In this document: piece after piece, positions 8,771 through 18,173 of the stretch
Layout of the letters: every line of letters starts with the position of its first letter
How positions within the stretch are numbered: the first letter of the stretch is position 1
Assembly (NCBI RefSeq): GCF_030733425.1
Contig: NZ_JASHIZ010000018.1
Coordinates: 1-64,000, forward strand
Origin: Roseovarius sp. MMSF_3350
Lineage (GTDB): Bacteria > Pseudomonadota > Alphaproteobacteria > Rhodobacterales > Rhodobacteraceae
Direction of reading: 5' to 3'
Length of the DNA: 64,000 bases
Notes under the pieces: model-generated
What the model was told of the DNA's origin: nothing
What the model saw: the letters and a program-made list of their open reading frames with translations, nothing else
Databases searched by the model: none
Translations under genes and position numbers: made by a program

Positions 8771-11293
8771 TTGCTGAGACCCATCACCACCTTCCTTGGC
8801 ACCATCTTCAGCCTCGTGACGCTTGTCGTCGTGGTGATCGCGCTGTCTATCGGTGCGGTGTTTCACATCTATGGCAAGGACCTTCCGAGCCACGAGAGCC
8901 TGGCGAACTACACGCCCCCGACGATCAGCCGGATCTATTCGGGCGAGGGGCGCATCATCGACGAGTTCAGCCGCGAGCGGCGGCTGTTCACCCCGGCCGA
9001 GGATATTCCCGACCTGGTGAAGCAGGCGTTCATCTCGGCCGAGGACAAGAATTTCTACAGCCACGCGGGCTATGACGCGCGCGGCATCGCGGCGGCGGTC
9101 GTCGAGGCGGTGCGGTCGCGTGGGCGCAACGTGCGCGGCGCGTCGACCATCACCCAGCAGGTCATGAAGAACTTCCTGCTGTCCGGCGACCGGCGGATCG
9201 AGCGCAAGATCAAGGAGATCATCCTTGCCACGCGCATCGAGGAGACGCTGAGCAAGGAAGATATCCTCGAACTTTACATGAACGAGATCTTCCTGGGCCA
9301 GAACTCCTATGGCGTGACCGCGGCGGCGCAGACCTATTTCAACAAGCCCCTGCGCGAGTTGGCGCCGCACGAGGCGGCGTTTCTTGCCTCCATGCCGAAG
9401 GCACCTTCCGATTATCATCCGGTGCGCGAAAGCGAGCGGCTGCTGACCCGTCGCAATTTCGTGCTCAAGGAAATGTACGAGAACGGCTACATCGACGAGG
9501 CGCGCTATGAGAGCGAGGTGGAGCAGCCGCTGAGATCGGTGCAGAACGGCGATTTCGAGCCGTTTTCGGCGCAATTGCCGCCCCGCGACTATTTCACCGA
9601 CGAGATTCGTCGTCAGCTGAGCCAGGATTTCGGCGAAGGGGAATTTTTCTCGGGCGGGCTGGCCGTTCGGGCCACAATCGACCGCGAGTTGCAGGACATC
9701 GCCGCCGAAGCGCTGCGGGAACAGCTGGAGGTTTATGACCGCGGCACTGGCCGCTGGCGTGGTACGGGCAAGACGCTGCCGGCCGAGGCTTTGGAAAGCG
9801 AAGAGACGTGGCGCGCGGCGCTGGCCGATACGAAAGTGGCTCGCGATATCAAGCTGGACGGCACGTGGTACCCCGCCGTGATCCTTGAGATCGGGGACCA
9901 GCAGATGCGCCTTGGTATCGAGGGCGTCGAGGAAACCGAAGCCGAGCCGCATGTGGTGCCGCGCGAGGACATCGCATGGCTGCCCGGCAACTTCCAGGAG
10001 ACGTTCGAGCGCGGCGAGATCGTGCATGTGCGGCGCATGACCGCCGACAGCGATGGCAGCTTTATCCGCTGGACGCTGCGGCAGGTTCCGCAAGTGCAAG
10101 GCGGCTTTGTGGCGATGGACGTGAATACCGGCCGCGTGCTAGCGATGCAGGGCGGGTTTTCCTATCAGCATTCGGTGTTCAACCGCGCCACGCAGGCCAA
10201 ACGGCAGCCGGGCTCGAGCTTCAAGCCGTTCGTTTATGCGGCGGCGCTGGACAGCGGGTATACACCAGCGACGATCGTGGTGGACGCGCCGATCGAGATC
10301 AACACGCCGCAGGGTCTGTGGCGGCCCAAGAACTCGTCGAACAAGTTTTACGGACCCACGCCGCTGCGGACAGGTATCGAGCAATCCCGGAACCTGATGA
10401 CGATCCGACTGGCCGAAGAGGTCGGTATGGAAACCGTCGCCAACTATGCCGAGAAGTTCGGCGTCTACGACGACATGAAACCCTTTCTTGCGAACTCGCT
10501 CGGGTCCGAGGAGACGACGCTCTACAATATGGTCGCGGCCTATTCGATGTTCGCCAATGGCGGCGAACGGGTTCGCCCCACCCTGGTTGACAGGGTGCAG
10601 GACCGGTATGGCCGGACCGTCTATCGCCACGATGCGCGCGACTGCACCGATTGCAACGATCCCGGTATTCCGCGGTCGCGCAGCCCGCGGATCGTATCGA
10701 ACCGCGAACGGGTGATGGACCCGGTCACGGCCTATCAGCTGACGTCGATGATGCAGGGTGTGGTCGACCGTGGTACGGCGCGTGGAGCGATCAACCTGCC
10801 GGTGCCGATCGCGGGCAAGACCGGCACAACCAACGATGCGCGCGACGTCTGGTTCGTGGGTTTCTCATCGACCATCGCGGCGGGGTGCTATATCGGCTAC
10901 GACCAGCCGCGCGGCATGGGCCGGAGCGCCTATGGCTCGTCCATGTGCGGCCCGGTCTTCCAGGCGTTCATGGAAAAGGCGATCGAGAAATACGGTGGCA
11001 CGGATTTCAAGGTGCCCGAGGGCTGCGATTTCATCAATATCGACCGTTACTCCGGGTCGCGCCTGCCCGACGGGGCATCGGGGTCCAACGTGGTTTCGGA
11101 ATGTTTCCGCGAGGGCGAAGACCCGCTCTTTGGTATCATGTTCGACGGCGGCTATGCGATGGGCGGGGATTTCGACCTGTTCCAGGCCGGCGAGACCGAA
11201 CAGGTGCGCGAGGTCACGACCTCGACCGGGGACAAGGCGCAGGTCGGGCAGAAATCCAGCTTCGGCAACATGAGCTCGGGCGGCCTGTACTGA
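8771..11293 (+). CDS. mrcA: penicillin-binding protein 1A (bifunctional transglycosylase/transpeptidase)
   Basis: A class A PBP of 840 residues. The start is TTG 8771, eight bases after AAAGGA and downstream of a good promoter. An N-terminal membrane anchor (about 5-35) is followed by the GT51 glycosyltransferase domain with ISAEDKNFYSHAG, GASTITQQVMKN and NEIFLGQNSYG. A long inserted OB-like domain (about 310-430) is characteristic of PBP1A. The transpeptidase domain carries the acyl-serine motif S482-S-F-K485, the SRN motif in EQSRNLM and K683-T-G. It polymerises and crosslinks peptidoglycan at the outer face of the inner membrane. The C-terminal tail is polar and low complexity. Confidence 0.96.
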   Translation: MLRPITTFLGTIFSLVTLVVVVIALSIGAVFHIYGKDLPSHESLANYTPPTISRIYSGEGRIIDEFSRERRLFTPAEDIPDLVKQAFISAEDKNFYSHAGYDARGIAAAVVEAVRSRGRNVRGASTITQQVMKNFLLSGDRRIERKIKEIILATRIEETLSKEDILELYMNEIFLGQNSYGVTAAAQTYFNKPLRELAPHEAAFLASMPKAPSDYHPVRESERLLTRRNFVLKEMYENGYIDEARYESEVEQPLRSVQNGDFEPFSAQLPPRDYFTDEIRRQLSQDFGEGEFFSGGLAVRATIDRELQDIAAEALREQLEVYDRGTGRWRGTGKTLPAEALESEETWRAALADTKVARDIKLDGTWYPAVILEIGDQQMRLGIEGVEETEAEPHVVPREDIAWLPGNFQETFERGEIVHVRRMTADSDGSFIRWTLRQVPQVQGGFVAMDVNTGRVLAMQGGFSYQHSVFNRATQAKRQPGSSFKPFVYAAALDSGYTPATIVVDAPIEINTPQGLWRPKNSSNKFYGPTPLRTGIEQSRNLMTIRLAEEVGMETVANYAEKFGVYDDMKPFLANSLGSEETTLYNMVAAYSMFANGGERVRPTLVDRVQDRYGRTVYRHDARDCTDCNDPGIPRSRSPRIVSNRERVMDPVTAYQLTSMMQGVVDRGTARGAINLPVPIAGKTGTTNDARDVWFVGFSSTIAAGCYIGYDQPRGMGRSAYGSSMCGPVFQAFMEKAIEKYGGTDFKVPEGCDFINIDRYSGSRLPDGASGSNVVSECFREGEDPLFGIMFDGGYAMGGDFDLFQAGETEQVREVTTSTGDKAQVGQKSSFGNMSSGGLY

Positions 11294-11380
11294 CGGGCCG
11301 GCCAGCGCGCGCGTGATCTTGTCCGCGGCGAAGGGCCTTGATATCACCAAGCCCTGAGCAGACCCAAGGACATCGCCAAA

Positions 11381-12505
11381 ATGCGCGCCGAGATACAGAC
11401 ACTTGTTTCAGAGATCGAAACCTCGCTGGAGCTTTTGCGCCAGCGGATGGGGTGGGAGACCGCGCAGCACCGGCTGGAGGAGTTCAACGCCCGCGTCGAG
11501 GACCCCAACCTGTGGGACGACCCGGCCAAGGCGCAGGCGCTGATGCGCGAGCGCCAGGCGCTGGTGGACTCCATCGAGACGCACGATTCCATCAAGGCGG
11601 AGCTGGAGGACAACACCGGCCTGATCGAGCTGGGCGAAATGGAGGACGACAAGGATGTCGTGGCAGAGGCCGAGGAGAGCCTCAGGCGGCTGGGCAAGAA
11701 GGCCGCCGCGAAGGAGCTGGAGGCGCTCTTGAACGGCGAGGCTGACAGCAACGACACCTTTCTGGAGATCAACGCCGGGGCGGGCGGTACCGAAAGCTGT
11801 GACTGGGCCAACATGCTGGCGCGGATGTATGTGCGGTGGGCCGAGCAGCATGGCTATAGCGTCGAACTGCAATCCGAGACGCCGGGCGACGAGGCCGGGA
11901 TCAAGTCGGCGGCCTACAAGATCAGCGGGCACAACGCCTATGGCTGGCTGAAGTCGGAATCCGGCGTGCATCGGCTGGTGCGGATTTCGCCCTACGATTC
12001 GGCGGCCAAGCGGCACACGTCGTTCAGCTCGGTCTGGGTCTATCCGGTTGTCGACGACAATATCGAGATCGAGGTGAACCCGAACGACATCCGCATCGAC
12101 ACCTACCGCAGTTCCGGCGCGGGTGGGCAGCACGTGAACAAGACCGACTCGGCGGTGCGGATCACGCACCATCCCACGGGGATCGTCGTGACCAGCTCGG
12201 AAAAGTCGCAGCACCAGAACCGCGATATCGCCATGAAGGCGCTGAAATCGCGGCTGTACCAACTGGAGTTGGACAAGCGGAACGCCGATATCAACGCCGC
12301 GCACGAGGCCAAGGGCGACGCGGGTTGGGGCAATCAGATCCGATCCTACGTGCTGCAACCCTACCAGATGGTGAAGGATCTGCGCACCGGGCACGAGACC
12401 AGCGACACCAAGGGTGTTCTCGACGGTGATCTTGATCCGTTCATGGCCGCCACCCTAGCGCTGGACGTGTCGGGCAAGTCGCGGGCCGAAGCGCAGGAAG
12501 ATTAG
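11381..12505 (+). CDS. prfB: peptide chain release factor 2
   Basis: RF2 (374 residues) recognises UAA and UGA. The tripeptide-anticodon position reads SPY within [16 protein letters not shown], and the catalytic GGQ is at 248-250. The N-terminal helical domain spans about 1-110. The frame is uninterrupted from ATG 11381, so the in-frame UGA and +1 frameshift that autoregulate many bacterial prfB genes are absent. The GGQ glutamine is the methylation target of PrmC, encoded at 20883. It lies 87 bp after the PBP1A gene on the same strand. Confidence 0.97.
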   Translation: MRAEIQTLVSEIETSLELLRQRMGWETAQHRLEEFNARVEDPNLWDDPAKAQALMRERQALVDSIETHDSIKAELEDNTGLIELGEMEDDKDVVAEAEESLRRLGKKAAAKELEALLNGEADSNDTFLEINAGAGGTESCDWANMLARMYVRWAEQHGYSVELQSETPGDEAGIKSAAYKISGHNAYGWLKSESGVHRLVRISPYDSAAKRHTSFSSVWVYPVVDDNIEIEVNPNDIRIDTYRSSGAGGQHVNKTDSAVRITHHPTGIVVTSSEKSQHQNRDIAMKALKSRLYQLELDKRNADINAAHEAKGDAGWGNQIRSYVLQPYQMVKDLRTGHETSDTKGVLDGDLDPFMAATLALDVSGKSRAEAQED

Positions 12506-12528
12506 ATCCTGCCCTGCGGCGCGAGGTG

Positions 12529-12864
12529 TCACTTCAGCGGGTCGTGGCCCCAGTTCATCAGCGAGTAGCGCCATTTCGAGCTTTCGACGTCACTGTCGGG
12601 ACCGCCCTGTGCCAGGTGGCGCTTGATGTAGCCGGTCACCTTGGCCATGTGCGACCAGTCCGCATCCGAGAGATCATCCTTGTTGGTACGCAGGATGGTC
12701 TTGATGCGGCGACCGGACTGGTGGCCGGTGCTTTCACCGGAGTCGCTGTCTCCGACCTCGCGGGATTCTTCCGTTTCCAGCCAATCCTCGAGCTCCTTGG
12801 GGGCCATGTTGACGAGGTCGCGCCATTCGTCCCAGACCTCTTCGCGGGATTTCGATGTGGTCAA
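12529..12864 (-). CDS. DUF3140 family protein
   Basis: A small acidic cytoplasmic protein of 111 residues. It has the features I associate with DUF3140: VNMAPKELEDWLETEESR near the N-terminus, ESTGHQSGRRIKTILR in the middle, HMAKVTGYIKRHLAQ, and the C-terminal WRYSLMNWGHDP. No catalytic motif or membrane segment is visible. Family function is unknown. The ATG at 12864 lies 75 bp from the divergent secreted-protein gene, and the stop is 23 bp from the convergent prfB stop. Confidence 0.85.
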   Translation of the reverse strand: MTTSKSREEVWDEWRDLVNMAPKELEDWLETEESREVGDSDSGESTGHQSGRRIKTILRTNKDDLSDADWSHMAKVTGYIKRHLAQGGPDSDVESSKWRYSLMNWGHDPLK

Positions 12865-12939
12865 GGGGTTGTCTCCTCGATGTGGTTTCAGTCATAACCG
12901 TCCGGTCGTGAAATGGTTTCATGCCGGAAAGGAGGCGCA

Positions 12940-13794
12940 ATGCGGGATGTTCCGGACCGGACCACGCGCGCGCTGGCGAGGGGCATCGCAACGGGCGTCG
13001 TGGTGACGCTGGCCGCAAGTGGCTTGCGCGCGCAGGAAGACGCGCCCGGTGAGCTTCTGGCGAACCATGGCTGCGTGGTTGGCCCGAAGGACGTCATGGC
13101 CGCTGACGGTGTGCCGCAGAACCGGCTTGATGAACTGAGCGCCTATGCCGAAGCCGCGCTGGATGCAGGTGAGGCCGAGCGGCAGGGCGATTGGATCGTT
13201 CTGGAGGCGGAGATCTGCACCATCCTTCCGCCGGAAATCGAAAGCAGCTACGACATCGAAAGCTCGCTCGTTCAGCGTCATGTCAGCGCCGTCGATGCGA
13301 ACGCGGAGGTCGGGGAACACGGGTGCTTCATCGCCAGCGAAGGCATTCAGAACGATCTGGTCGCGCTGGAGGGGTTGAGCCCCGATGCGGCGGCCGTCGC
13401 CTATCTCGAGATGATCGCGCAGGGCGTACGCAGCGGACGGGTGACGTTCTTTTCCGATGATCCGCTGCGCACACCGTCCGGGTTTCAGGCGCTGACAGGC
13501 GCCTGCGCGGAGGTTCCCCAGATCGAGGCGATCCGGCGTAGCCAGACCCTGATGCTGGAGCATTTCGATACGATCGTGCGAGAGAACGCGAAACGGGTGA
13601 CCTGCGCAGCGAACGCCAATCCGGTCACGATAGAAGTCGCGCAGGTCCTGTCGGATGCCACCGACGGGGAATCGGTGAACCAGTGGACGATGATGGAGGT
13701 CCTGCTGCTTTCCATCGGGGCGGGCTGGATCGAGGGGGTCACGGCCACGCAGCGCGGTACACCTCGACCGCCGATATGCTCCCATGTCGAGTGA
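12940..13794 (+). CDS. secreted protein of unknown function
   Basis: I do not recognise a family. The 284-residue product starts at ATG 12940, directly behind a strong AAAGGAGG site (12928-12935), and has a Sec signal peptide ending near position 31 (ASGLRAQ|ED). The mature part is acidic and contains several cysteines that could form disulfides in the periplasm (NHGCVVG, EICTIL, HGCFIA, TGACAE, VTCAAN). No metal-binding or hydrolase motif is visible. Its last 11 bp overlap the start of the amidase gene, so translation of the two is probably coupled. Confidence 0.75.
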   Translation: MRDVPDRTTRALARGIATGVVVTLAASGLRAQEDAPGELLANHGCVVGPKDVMAADGVPQNRLDELSAYAEAALDAGEAERQGDWIVLEAEICTILPPEIESSYDIESSLVQRHVSAVDANAEVGEHGCFIASEGIQNDLVALEGLSPDAAAVAYLEMIAQGVRSGRVTFFSDDPLRTPSGFQALTGACAEVPQIEAIRRSQTLMLEHFDTIVRENAKRVTCAANANPVTIEVAQVLSDATDGESVNQWTMMEVLLLSIGAGWIEGVTATQRGTPRPPICSHVE

Positions 13795-15196
13795 CGCGGT
13801 TTCAGTGGGTGCCGCCGAACAGGCGCGTCTCATGCGCGACGGGCGCCTGAGCTGCGAAGCGCTGATGGAGGCGATGCTGGACAGGACCGCGGCGGTCAAC
13901 GGGGCGCTGAATGCGGTGGTGTCGATGCGCGATGCGCAAGAGCTGCTGGCCGAGGCGCGGGAAGCGGACAGGTCGGAGCCTGCGGGCCCACTGCACGGAG
14001 TGCCGATCGCGATCAAGGACCTTGCCGACGCGAAGGGTCTGCCGACCAGTCAGGGCTCGCCGGCCTTTGCGGGCCGTATCGCGGCTGCGGACAGCCCGCA
14101 TGTGGCGGCGCTGCGCCAAGCCGGGGCGATCGTCATCGGCAAGACCAACACGCCCGAATTCGGCTTGGGCAGTCATACCTACAACCCCGTTCACGGGGTC
14201 ACCGCGAACCCGTATGATCTGTCGCGCAGTTGCGGTGGCTCGTCGGGTGGGGCCGCCGTCGCGCTGGCGGCCGGGATGCTGTCGATTGCCGACGGCTCGG
14301 ACATGATGGGCAGCCTGCGCAACCCGGCGGGGTGGAACAACGTCTACGGGATGCGCCCGAGCTGGGGCAGGGTGCCGGGCGGGGCGGACGGTGACGTGTT
14401 CCTGCACCGGTTGTCCACGAATGGCCCGATGGCCCGGTGTCCTGTCGATCTGGCGCTGTTGCTCGACGTGATGAGCCCGCCGCGGACGGGGGGGCTGCCG
14501 GGGCCGGCATTCGCACCTGTCGGTGCGTTGGATGGCGACGCCGCGGGACTGCGTGTGGCGTGGCTGGCCGACTGGGATGCGGCCTTGCCGATGGAAGATG
14601 GCATATTGAGCGTGTGCGAGGCGGCGCTGGACGTATTTGGCCGGATCGGGTGCGCCGTGGATCGCCCCGGAGCGCCGTTCAGCCGCGATGCGCTCTGGTA
14701 CGCCTGGACCGCGTTGCGCAGTTGGAGCATCGCCGCGGACCTGTCGGAGATGTACGAGGATGACGCCCTGCGCGGCCATCTAAAGCCCGAGGCGATCTGG
14801 GAGGTCGAGCGGGGCCGGGCCCTGTCGGCGCTTGACGTCCACGCCGCCAGCTGCGTGCGCTCGGACTGGCTGCGGGCGGCTGATGCGTTTTTCGGGAACT
14901 TCGACGTGCTGGCGCTTCCCACCGCGCAGGTCTGGCCCTTCGACAAGACCCTGGACTGGCCGAAGAGCATCGCCGGTACGTCGATGGACACCTATCACCG
15001 GTGGATGGAGGTGGTGATTCCCGCCAGCCTTCTGGGCCTGCCCGCCGTGGCCGTACCTGCGGGCTTCGGGGCGCAGGGACTGCCGATGGGCTTGCAGTTG
15101 ATCGGGCGGCATGGCGATGACGCGATGCTGCTGAACCTGGCCGAGGCGTATCACCGCGAAACCCGCTGGCCCGGGGCGCGCCCGCCGGTGCCGTGA
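13784..15196 (+). CDS. amidase (amidase signature family)
   Basis: A 470-residue amidase-signature enzyme with the Ser-cisSer-Lys triad: K78 (IAIKDL), the cis-serine in GGSSGG (151-156) and the nucleophile S177 in MMGSLRNP. The spelling DGSDMMGSLRNPAGWNN differs from the GTDTGGS of GatA and points to the amide-hydrolysing branch that acts on small or aryl amides, not tRNA amidotransferase. It has no signal peptide, so it is probably cytoplasmic. It starts within the end of the secreted-protein gene. Substrate not readable. Confidence 0.9.
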   Translation: MSSDAVSVGAAEQARLMRDGRLSCEALMEAMLDRTAAVNGALNAVVSMRDAQELLAEAREADRSEPAGPLHGVPIAIKDLADAKGLPTSQGSPAFAGRIAAADSPHVAALRQAGAIVIGKTNTPEFGLGSHTYNPVHGVTANPYDLSRSCGGSSGGAAVALAAGMLSIADGSDMMGSLRNPAGWNNVYGMRPSWGRVPGGADGDVFLHRLSTNGPMARCPVDLALLLDVMSPPRTGGLPGPAFAPVGALDGDAAGLRVAWLADWDAALPMEDGILSVCEAALDVFGRIGCAVDRPGAPFSRDALWYAWTALRSWSIAADLSEMYEDDALRGHLKPEAIWEVERGRALSALDVHAASCVRSDWLRAADAFFGNFDVLALPTAQVWPFDKTLDWPKSIAGTSMDTYHRWMEVVIPASLLGLPAVAVPAGFGAQGLPMGLQLIGRHGDDAMLLNLAEAYHRETRWPGARPPVP

Positions 15197-15267
15197 CGGG
15201 GCAGGGCAAGATAGGGCTTTGTCGGGGGCCGTCGGGGCGGTAAGCTGATCAGCCAAGGGAGGACGCG

Positions 15268-16107
15268 ATGGCAGAACGCGAGAGGTCGGCGCAACCCCTC
15301 GGCGTACCGCCGTTGGGAGATGTCACCTGGGACATGCTGAGCACGGCACTTGGCCGGGGTTGGCAGGACATGCGGCGCGCGCCGGGCTTCGCGGTATTGT
15401 TCGCGGGTGTCTATGTCGTGGTCGGGTGGTTCATGATCTGGGTCACCTGGGCGACGGGACAGACCTACTGGCTGGTCTTCGCGGCGGTCGGTTTTCCCTT
15501 GATCGGTCCCTTCGCCGCGGTCGGGCTCTACGAGGTCAGCCGCCGGCTGGAAGAGGGCGATCCGCTGAACGCCTCGGCGGTCTTGGGGGTGATCTTTGAC
15601 CAAAGACACCGGCAACTGCCATCGATCTGCGCGGTCGTGATCGTGGTTTTCCTGTTCTGGTTCTTTCTGGCGCACATGATCTTTGCCCTGTTCCTTGGCT
15701 TTTCGACCATGACCAACGTGTCCACGTCCTATGACATCTATCTCACGCGCGAGGGGCTGACGATGCTGGCCGTCGGGGGCGCGGTGGGGGCCTGCTTTGC
15801 GCTATTGCTCTATTCCATGACGGTGATTGCCCTGCCGCTGCTGCTGGACCGGGAGATCGATTTCGTGACCGCGATGATCACCAGTATCCAGACGGTGGCA
15901 GGCCACCCCGGCCCGATGCTGGGATGGGCCGCACTGGTCGCGACCCTGACCTTTGCCGCGCTGGTGCCGGCGTTTCTGGGGCTGTTCGTGGTATTGCCGC
16001 TCTTGGGGCACGGGACGTGGCACCTTTACCGGCAGATCGTGGCCGCCGGAGCGGAAACCGCGGATGCCGATTTCGGCAAGGATCGGGACGGTGCGACCGC
16101 GACCTGA
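15268..16107 (+). CDS. DUF2189 family integral membrane protein
   Basis: A 279-residue polytopic membrane protein with about six hydrophobic helices (near 42-62, 68-90, 118-145, 160-190, 215-235 and 238-260). The conserved segments [32 protein letters not shown] and the late [13 protein letters not shown] are typical of DUF2189 (the cytochrome-c-oxidase-subunit-I-like annotation seen on such proteins is not functional evidence). No charged catalytic residues are visible in the helices. Start ATG 15268 behind AGGGAGG. It faces mazG convergently with only 2 bp between the stops. Confidence 0.85.
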   Translation: MAERERSAQPLGVPPLGDVTWDMLSTALGRGWQDMRRAPGFAVLFAGVYVVVGWFMIWVTWATGQTYWLVFAAVGFPLIGPFAAVGLYEVSRRLEEGDPLNASAVLGVIFDQRHRQLPSICAVVIVVFLFWFFLAHMIFALFLGFSTMTNVSTSYDIYLTREGLTMLAVGGAVGACFALLLYSMTVIALPLLLDREIDFVTAMITSIQTVAGHPGPMLGWAALVATLTFAALVPAFLGLFVVLPLLGHGTWHLYRQIVAAGAETADADFGKDRDGATAT

Positions 16108-16109
16108 CC

Positions 16110-16922
16110 TCAGGCTTTTTCCTCGGTCTTGGCCTGGTTCCAGAGCGCGTCCATTTCCGTCAGGTCGGACTGGTGCGGTGTCTTGCCCCTGTCGGCCAGC
16201 AACGCCTCGATCCGCTCGAACCGGCGGGTGAACTTGGCGTTGGCGCGGCGCAGGGCCTGTTCGGGATCGACCTTCATATGCCGGGCGAGGTTGGCCATGA
16301 CGAACAGCAGATCGCCGAATTCCTCCTCGACCTCGTCGGGGCCGAGCGTGTCGGCAGCCTCTTGCAGTTCGTGGGCTTCCTCGGTGATCTTGTCGAGCAC
16401 GTGCGAGGCATCGGGCCAGTCGAAGCCCACCCGCGCCGCGCGTTTCTGAAGCTTGACCGCGCGCATGAGGGCGGGCAGTCCGACCGCGACGCCATCCAGA
16501 ACGCCGGTCTGGGACTTGGCGGCGCGCTCGGCCGCCTTGACGGTTTCCCAGTCGCGGGTCTGCTGTTCGGCGGACTTGTCGCGGCTCTCGTCGCCGAAGA
16601 CATGCGGGTGGCGGGCGACCATCTTGTCGGCGATGCCGTTGGCCACGTCGTCGAAGTCGAACAATCCCTTGTCGTCGGCGATCTGGGCGTGGAACACGGC
16701 CTGCAACAGCAGGTCCCCAAGCTCGTCGCGCAGTTCGAACCACTGGCCGCGCTCGATCGCGTCGGCGACCTCAAAGGCTTCCTCGATGGTGTAGGGCGCG
16801 ATGGTGCCGAAATCCTGTTCGATGTCCCACGGGCAGCCGGTGTCGGGATCGCGCAGCGCGCGCATGATCGCACGCAGCCGGGGCAACCCGCCCTTGGGGT
16901 CATGGATCAGGTCATCGGGCAT
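16110..16922 (-). CDS. mazG: nucleoside triphosphate pyrophosphohydrolase MazG
   Basis: MazG hydrolyses NTPs and dNTPs to the monophosphate plus pyrophosphate, cleaning the nucleotide pool. I start it at ATG 16922 behind AAGGAC, giving 270 residues; the frame is open further upstream, but that part overlaps the divergent gene. Two MazG helical modules are visible, each with the magnesium-binding acidic pattern: EEAFEVADAI...ELRDELGDLLLQ in the first and EEAHELQEAA...EEEFGDLLFV in the second. The duplicated form is the E. coli type. Confidence 0.95.
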   Translation of the reverse strand: MPDDLIHDPKGGLPRLRAIMRALRDPDTGCPWDIEQDFGTIAPYTIEEAFEVADAIERGQWFELRDELGDLLLQAVFHAQIADDKGLFDFDDVANGIADKMVARHPHVFGDESRDKSAEQQTRDWETVKAAERAAKSQTGVLDGVAVGLPALMRAVKLQKRAARVGFDWPDASHVLDKITEEAHELQEAADTLGPDEVEEEFGDLLFVMANLARHMKVDPEQALRRANAKFTRRFERIEALLADRGKTPHQSDLTEMDALWNQAKTEEKA

Positions 16923-16986
16923 TGCACCGTCCTTCTTTCTGGCGTTGAGTGGACCCTGACCGCAGAGCAGAGAGGAGTCCAGACGC

Positions 16987-18156
16987 TTGGCCATCATCAA
17001 CCGGATCGCGGGGTTTGCCGAGGACATGACGGCGTGGCGCAGGCACCTGCACCAGCGGCCCGAGCTTGGGTTCGACTGTCATCAGACCGCGGCTTTCGTG
17101 GTGGAGCGGTTGCGGGAGTTTGGGATCAGCGAGATCGAGACCGGCATTGCGCAAAGTGGCGTTGTCGCGGTGATCGACGGGCAGGGGCCGGGGCCGACCA
17201 TAGGCCTGCGTGCGGACATGGATGCGCTGCCCATCGAGGAGGCGACCGGCGTGCCCTACGCCTCGCAGACGCCTGGGGCGATGCATGCCTGCGGACATGA
17301 CGGGCATACTACGATGCTGCTGGGCGCGGCGCGGTACCTGGCCGAGACAAGGAATTTCATAGGCCGTGTCGCGCTAATCTTTCAGCCCAGCGAGGAAGCG
17401 GGGCCGGGCGGCGGGCGCATCATGGTCGAGGAAGGGATCATGGAGCGGTTCGGGATCGAACAGGTCTATGCGCTGCACACCATGCCGGGCGATGCCGAAG
17501 GGCGGTTCGCAACCACGCCGGGGCCGATCATGGCGGCGGTCGACACGTTTCACATCGACATCACCGGGCAGGGCGGGCACGGGGCCTTTCCACACCACAC
17601 GCGCGACCCGGTCGTGGCGGCGGCGGGGATGGTGCAGGCGATCCAGACAATCGTCAGCCGCAACCATCATGCGCTGCAGGATCTGGTCGTGTCGGTAACG
17701 CAGATCCACACCGGCAGCGCCGAAAATATCGTGCCCGAGACGGCCTATGTGAATGGCACGATCCGGACCTTTGCCCCGGACGTGCAGCGGATGGTGCATA
17801 CGCGGTTGCAAGAGATCATCGCGGGGCAGGCGGCCTCTTACGGTGTCGAGGCGGCCCTGCGGATTGAGGTGGGTTATCCGGCGACGGTGAACCATGCCGA
17901 CCAGACGGCCTTTGCCGCCGAGGTGGCGGGCGAGGTGTCGGGCACGGACATGGTGCAGACCGACCGGCAGCGCGAGATGGGGGCGGAGGATTTCGCGTTC
18001 ATGCTGAACGCGCGGCCGGGGGCCTATCTGTTCCTGGGACAGGGCGAGGGGCCGGCGCTGCATCATCCAGGTTTCGATTTCAACGACGCGGTGGCGCCGG
18101 TCGGCGCGTCGTTCTTTGCCCGGCTGGTGGAGCGGGCGCAGCCGCTGAACGGATAA
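16987..18156 (+). CDS. M20 family amidohydrolase (hippurate hydrolase-like)
   Basis: A 389-residue M20D amidohydrolase. The start is TTG 16987, nine bases after AGAGGAG. Metal ligands are C102 and H104 (HACGHDGH), E136-E137 (PSEEAGPGGG) and H164; the last histidine is in HHPGFDFND. C102 as a ligand is typical of hippurate/N-acyl-amino-acid hydrolases, which release amino acids from N-acyl conjugates. It is 17 bp upstream of an agmatinase-family gene, so the pair may process acylated or guanidino amino compounds. Divergent from mazG across 64 bp. Confidence 0.92.
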   Translation: MAIINRIAGFAEDMTAWRRHLHQRPELGFDCHQTAAFVVERLREFGISEIETGIAQSGVVAVIDGQGPGPTIGLRADMDALPIEEATGVPYASQTPGAMHACGHDGHTTMLLGAARYLAETRNFIGRVALIFQPSEEAGPGGGRIMVEEGIMERFGIEQVYALHTMPGDAEGRFATTPGPIMAAVDTFHIDITGQGGHGAFPHHTRDPVVAAAGMVQAIQTIVSRNHHALQDLVVSVTQIHTGSAENIVPETAYVNGTIRTFAPDVQRMVHTRLQEIIAGQAASYGVEAALRIEVGYPATVNHADQTAFAAEVAGEVSGTDMVQTDRQREMGAEDFAFMLNARPGAYLFLGQGEGPALHHPGFDFNDAVAPVGASFFARLVERAQPLNG

Positions 18157-18173
18157 CGAAGGAGGGCGCAAGG

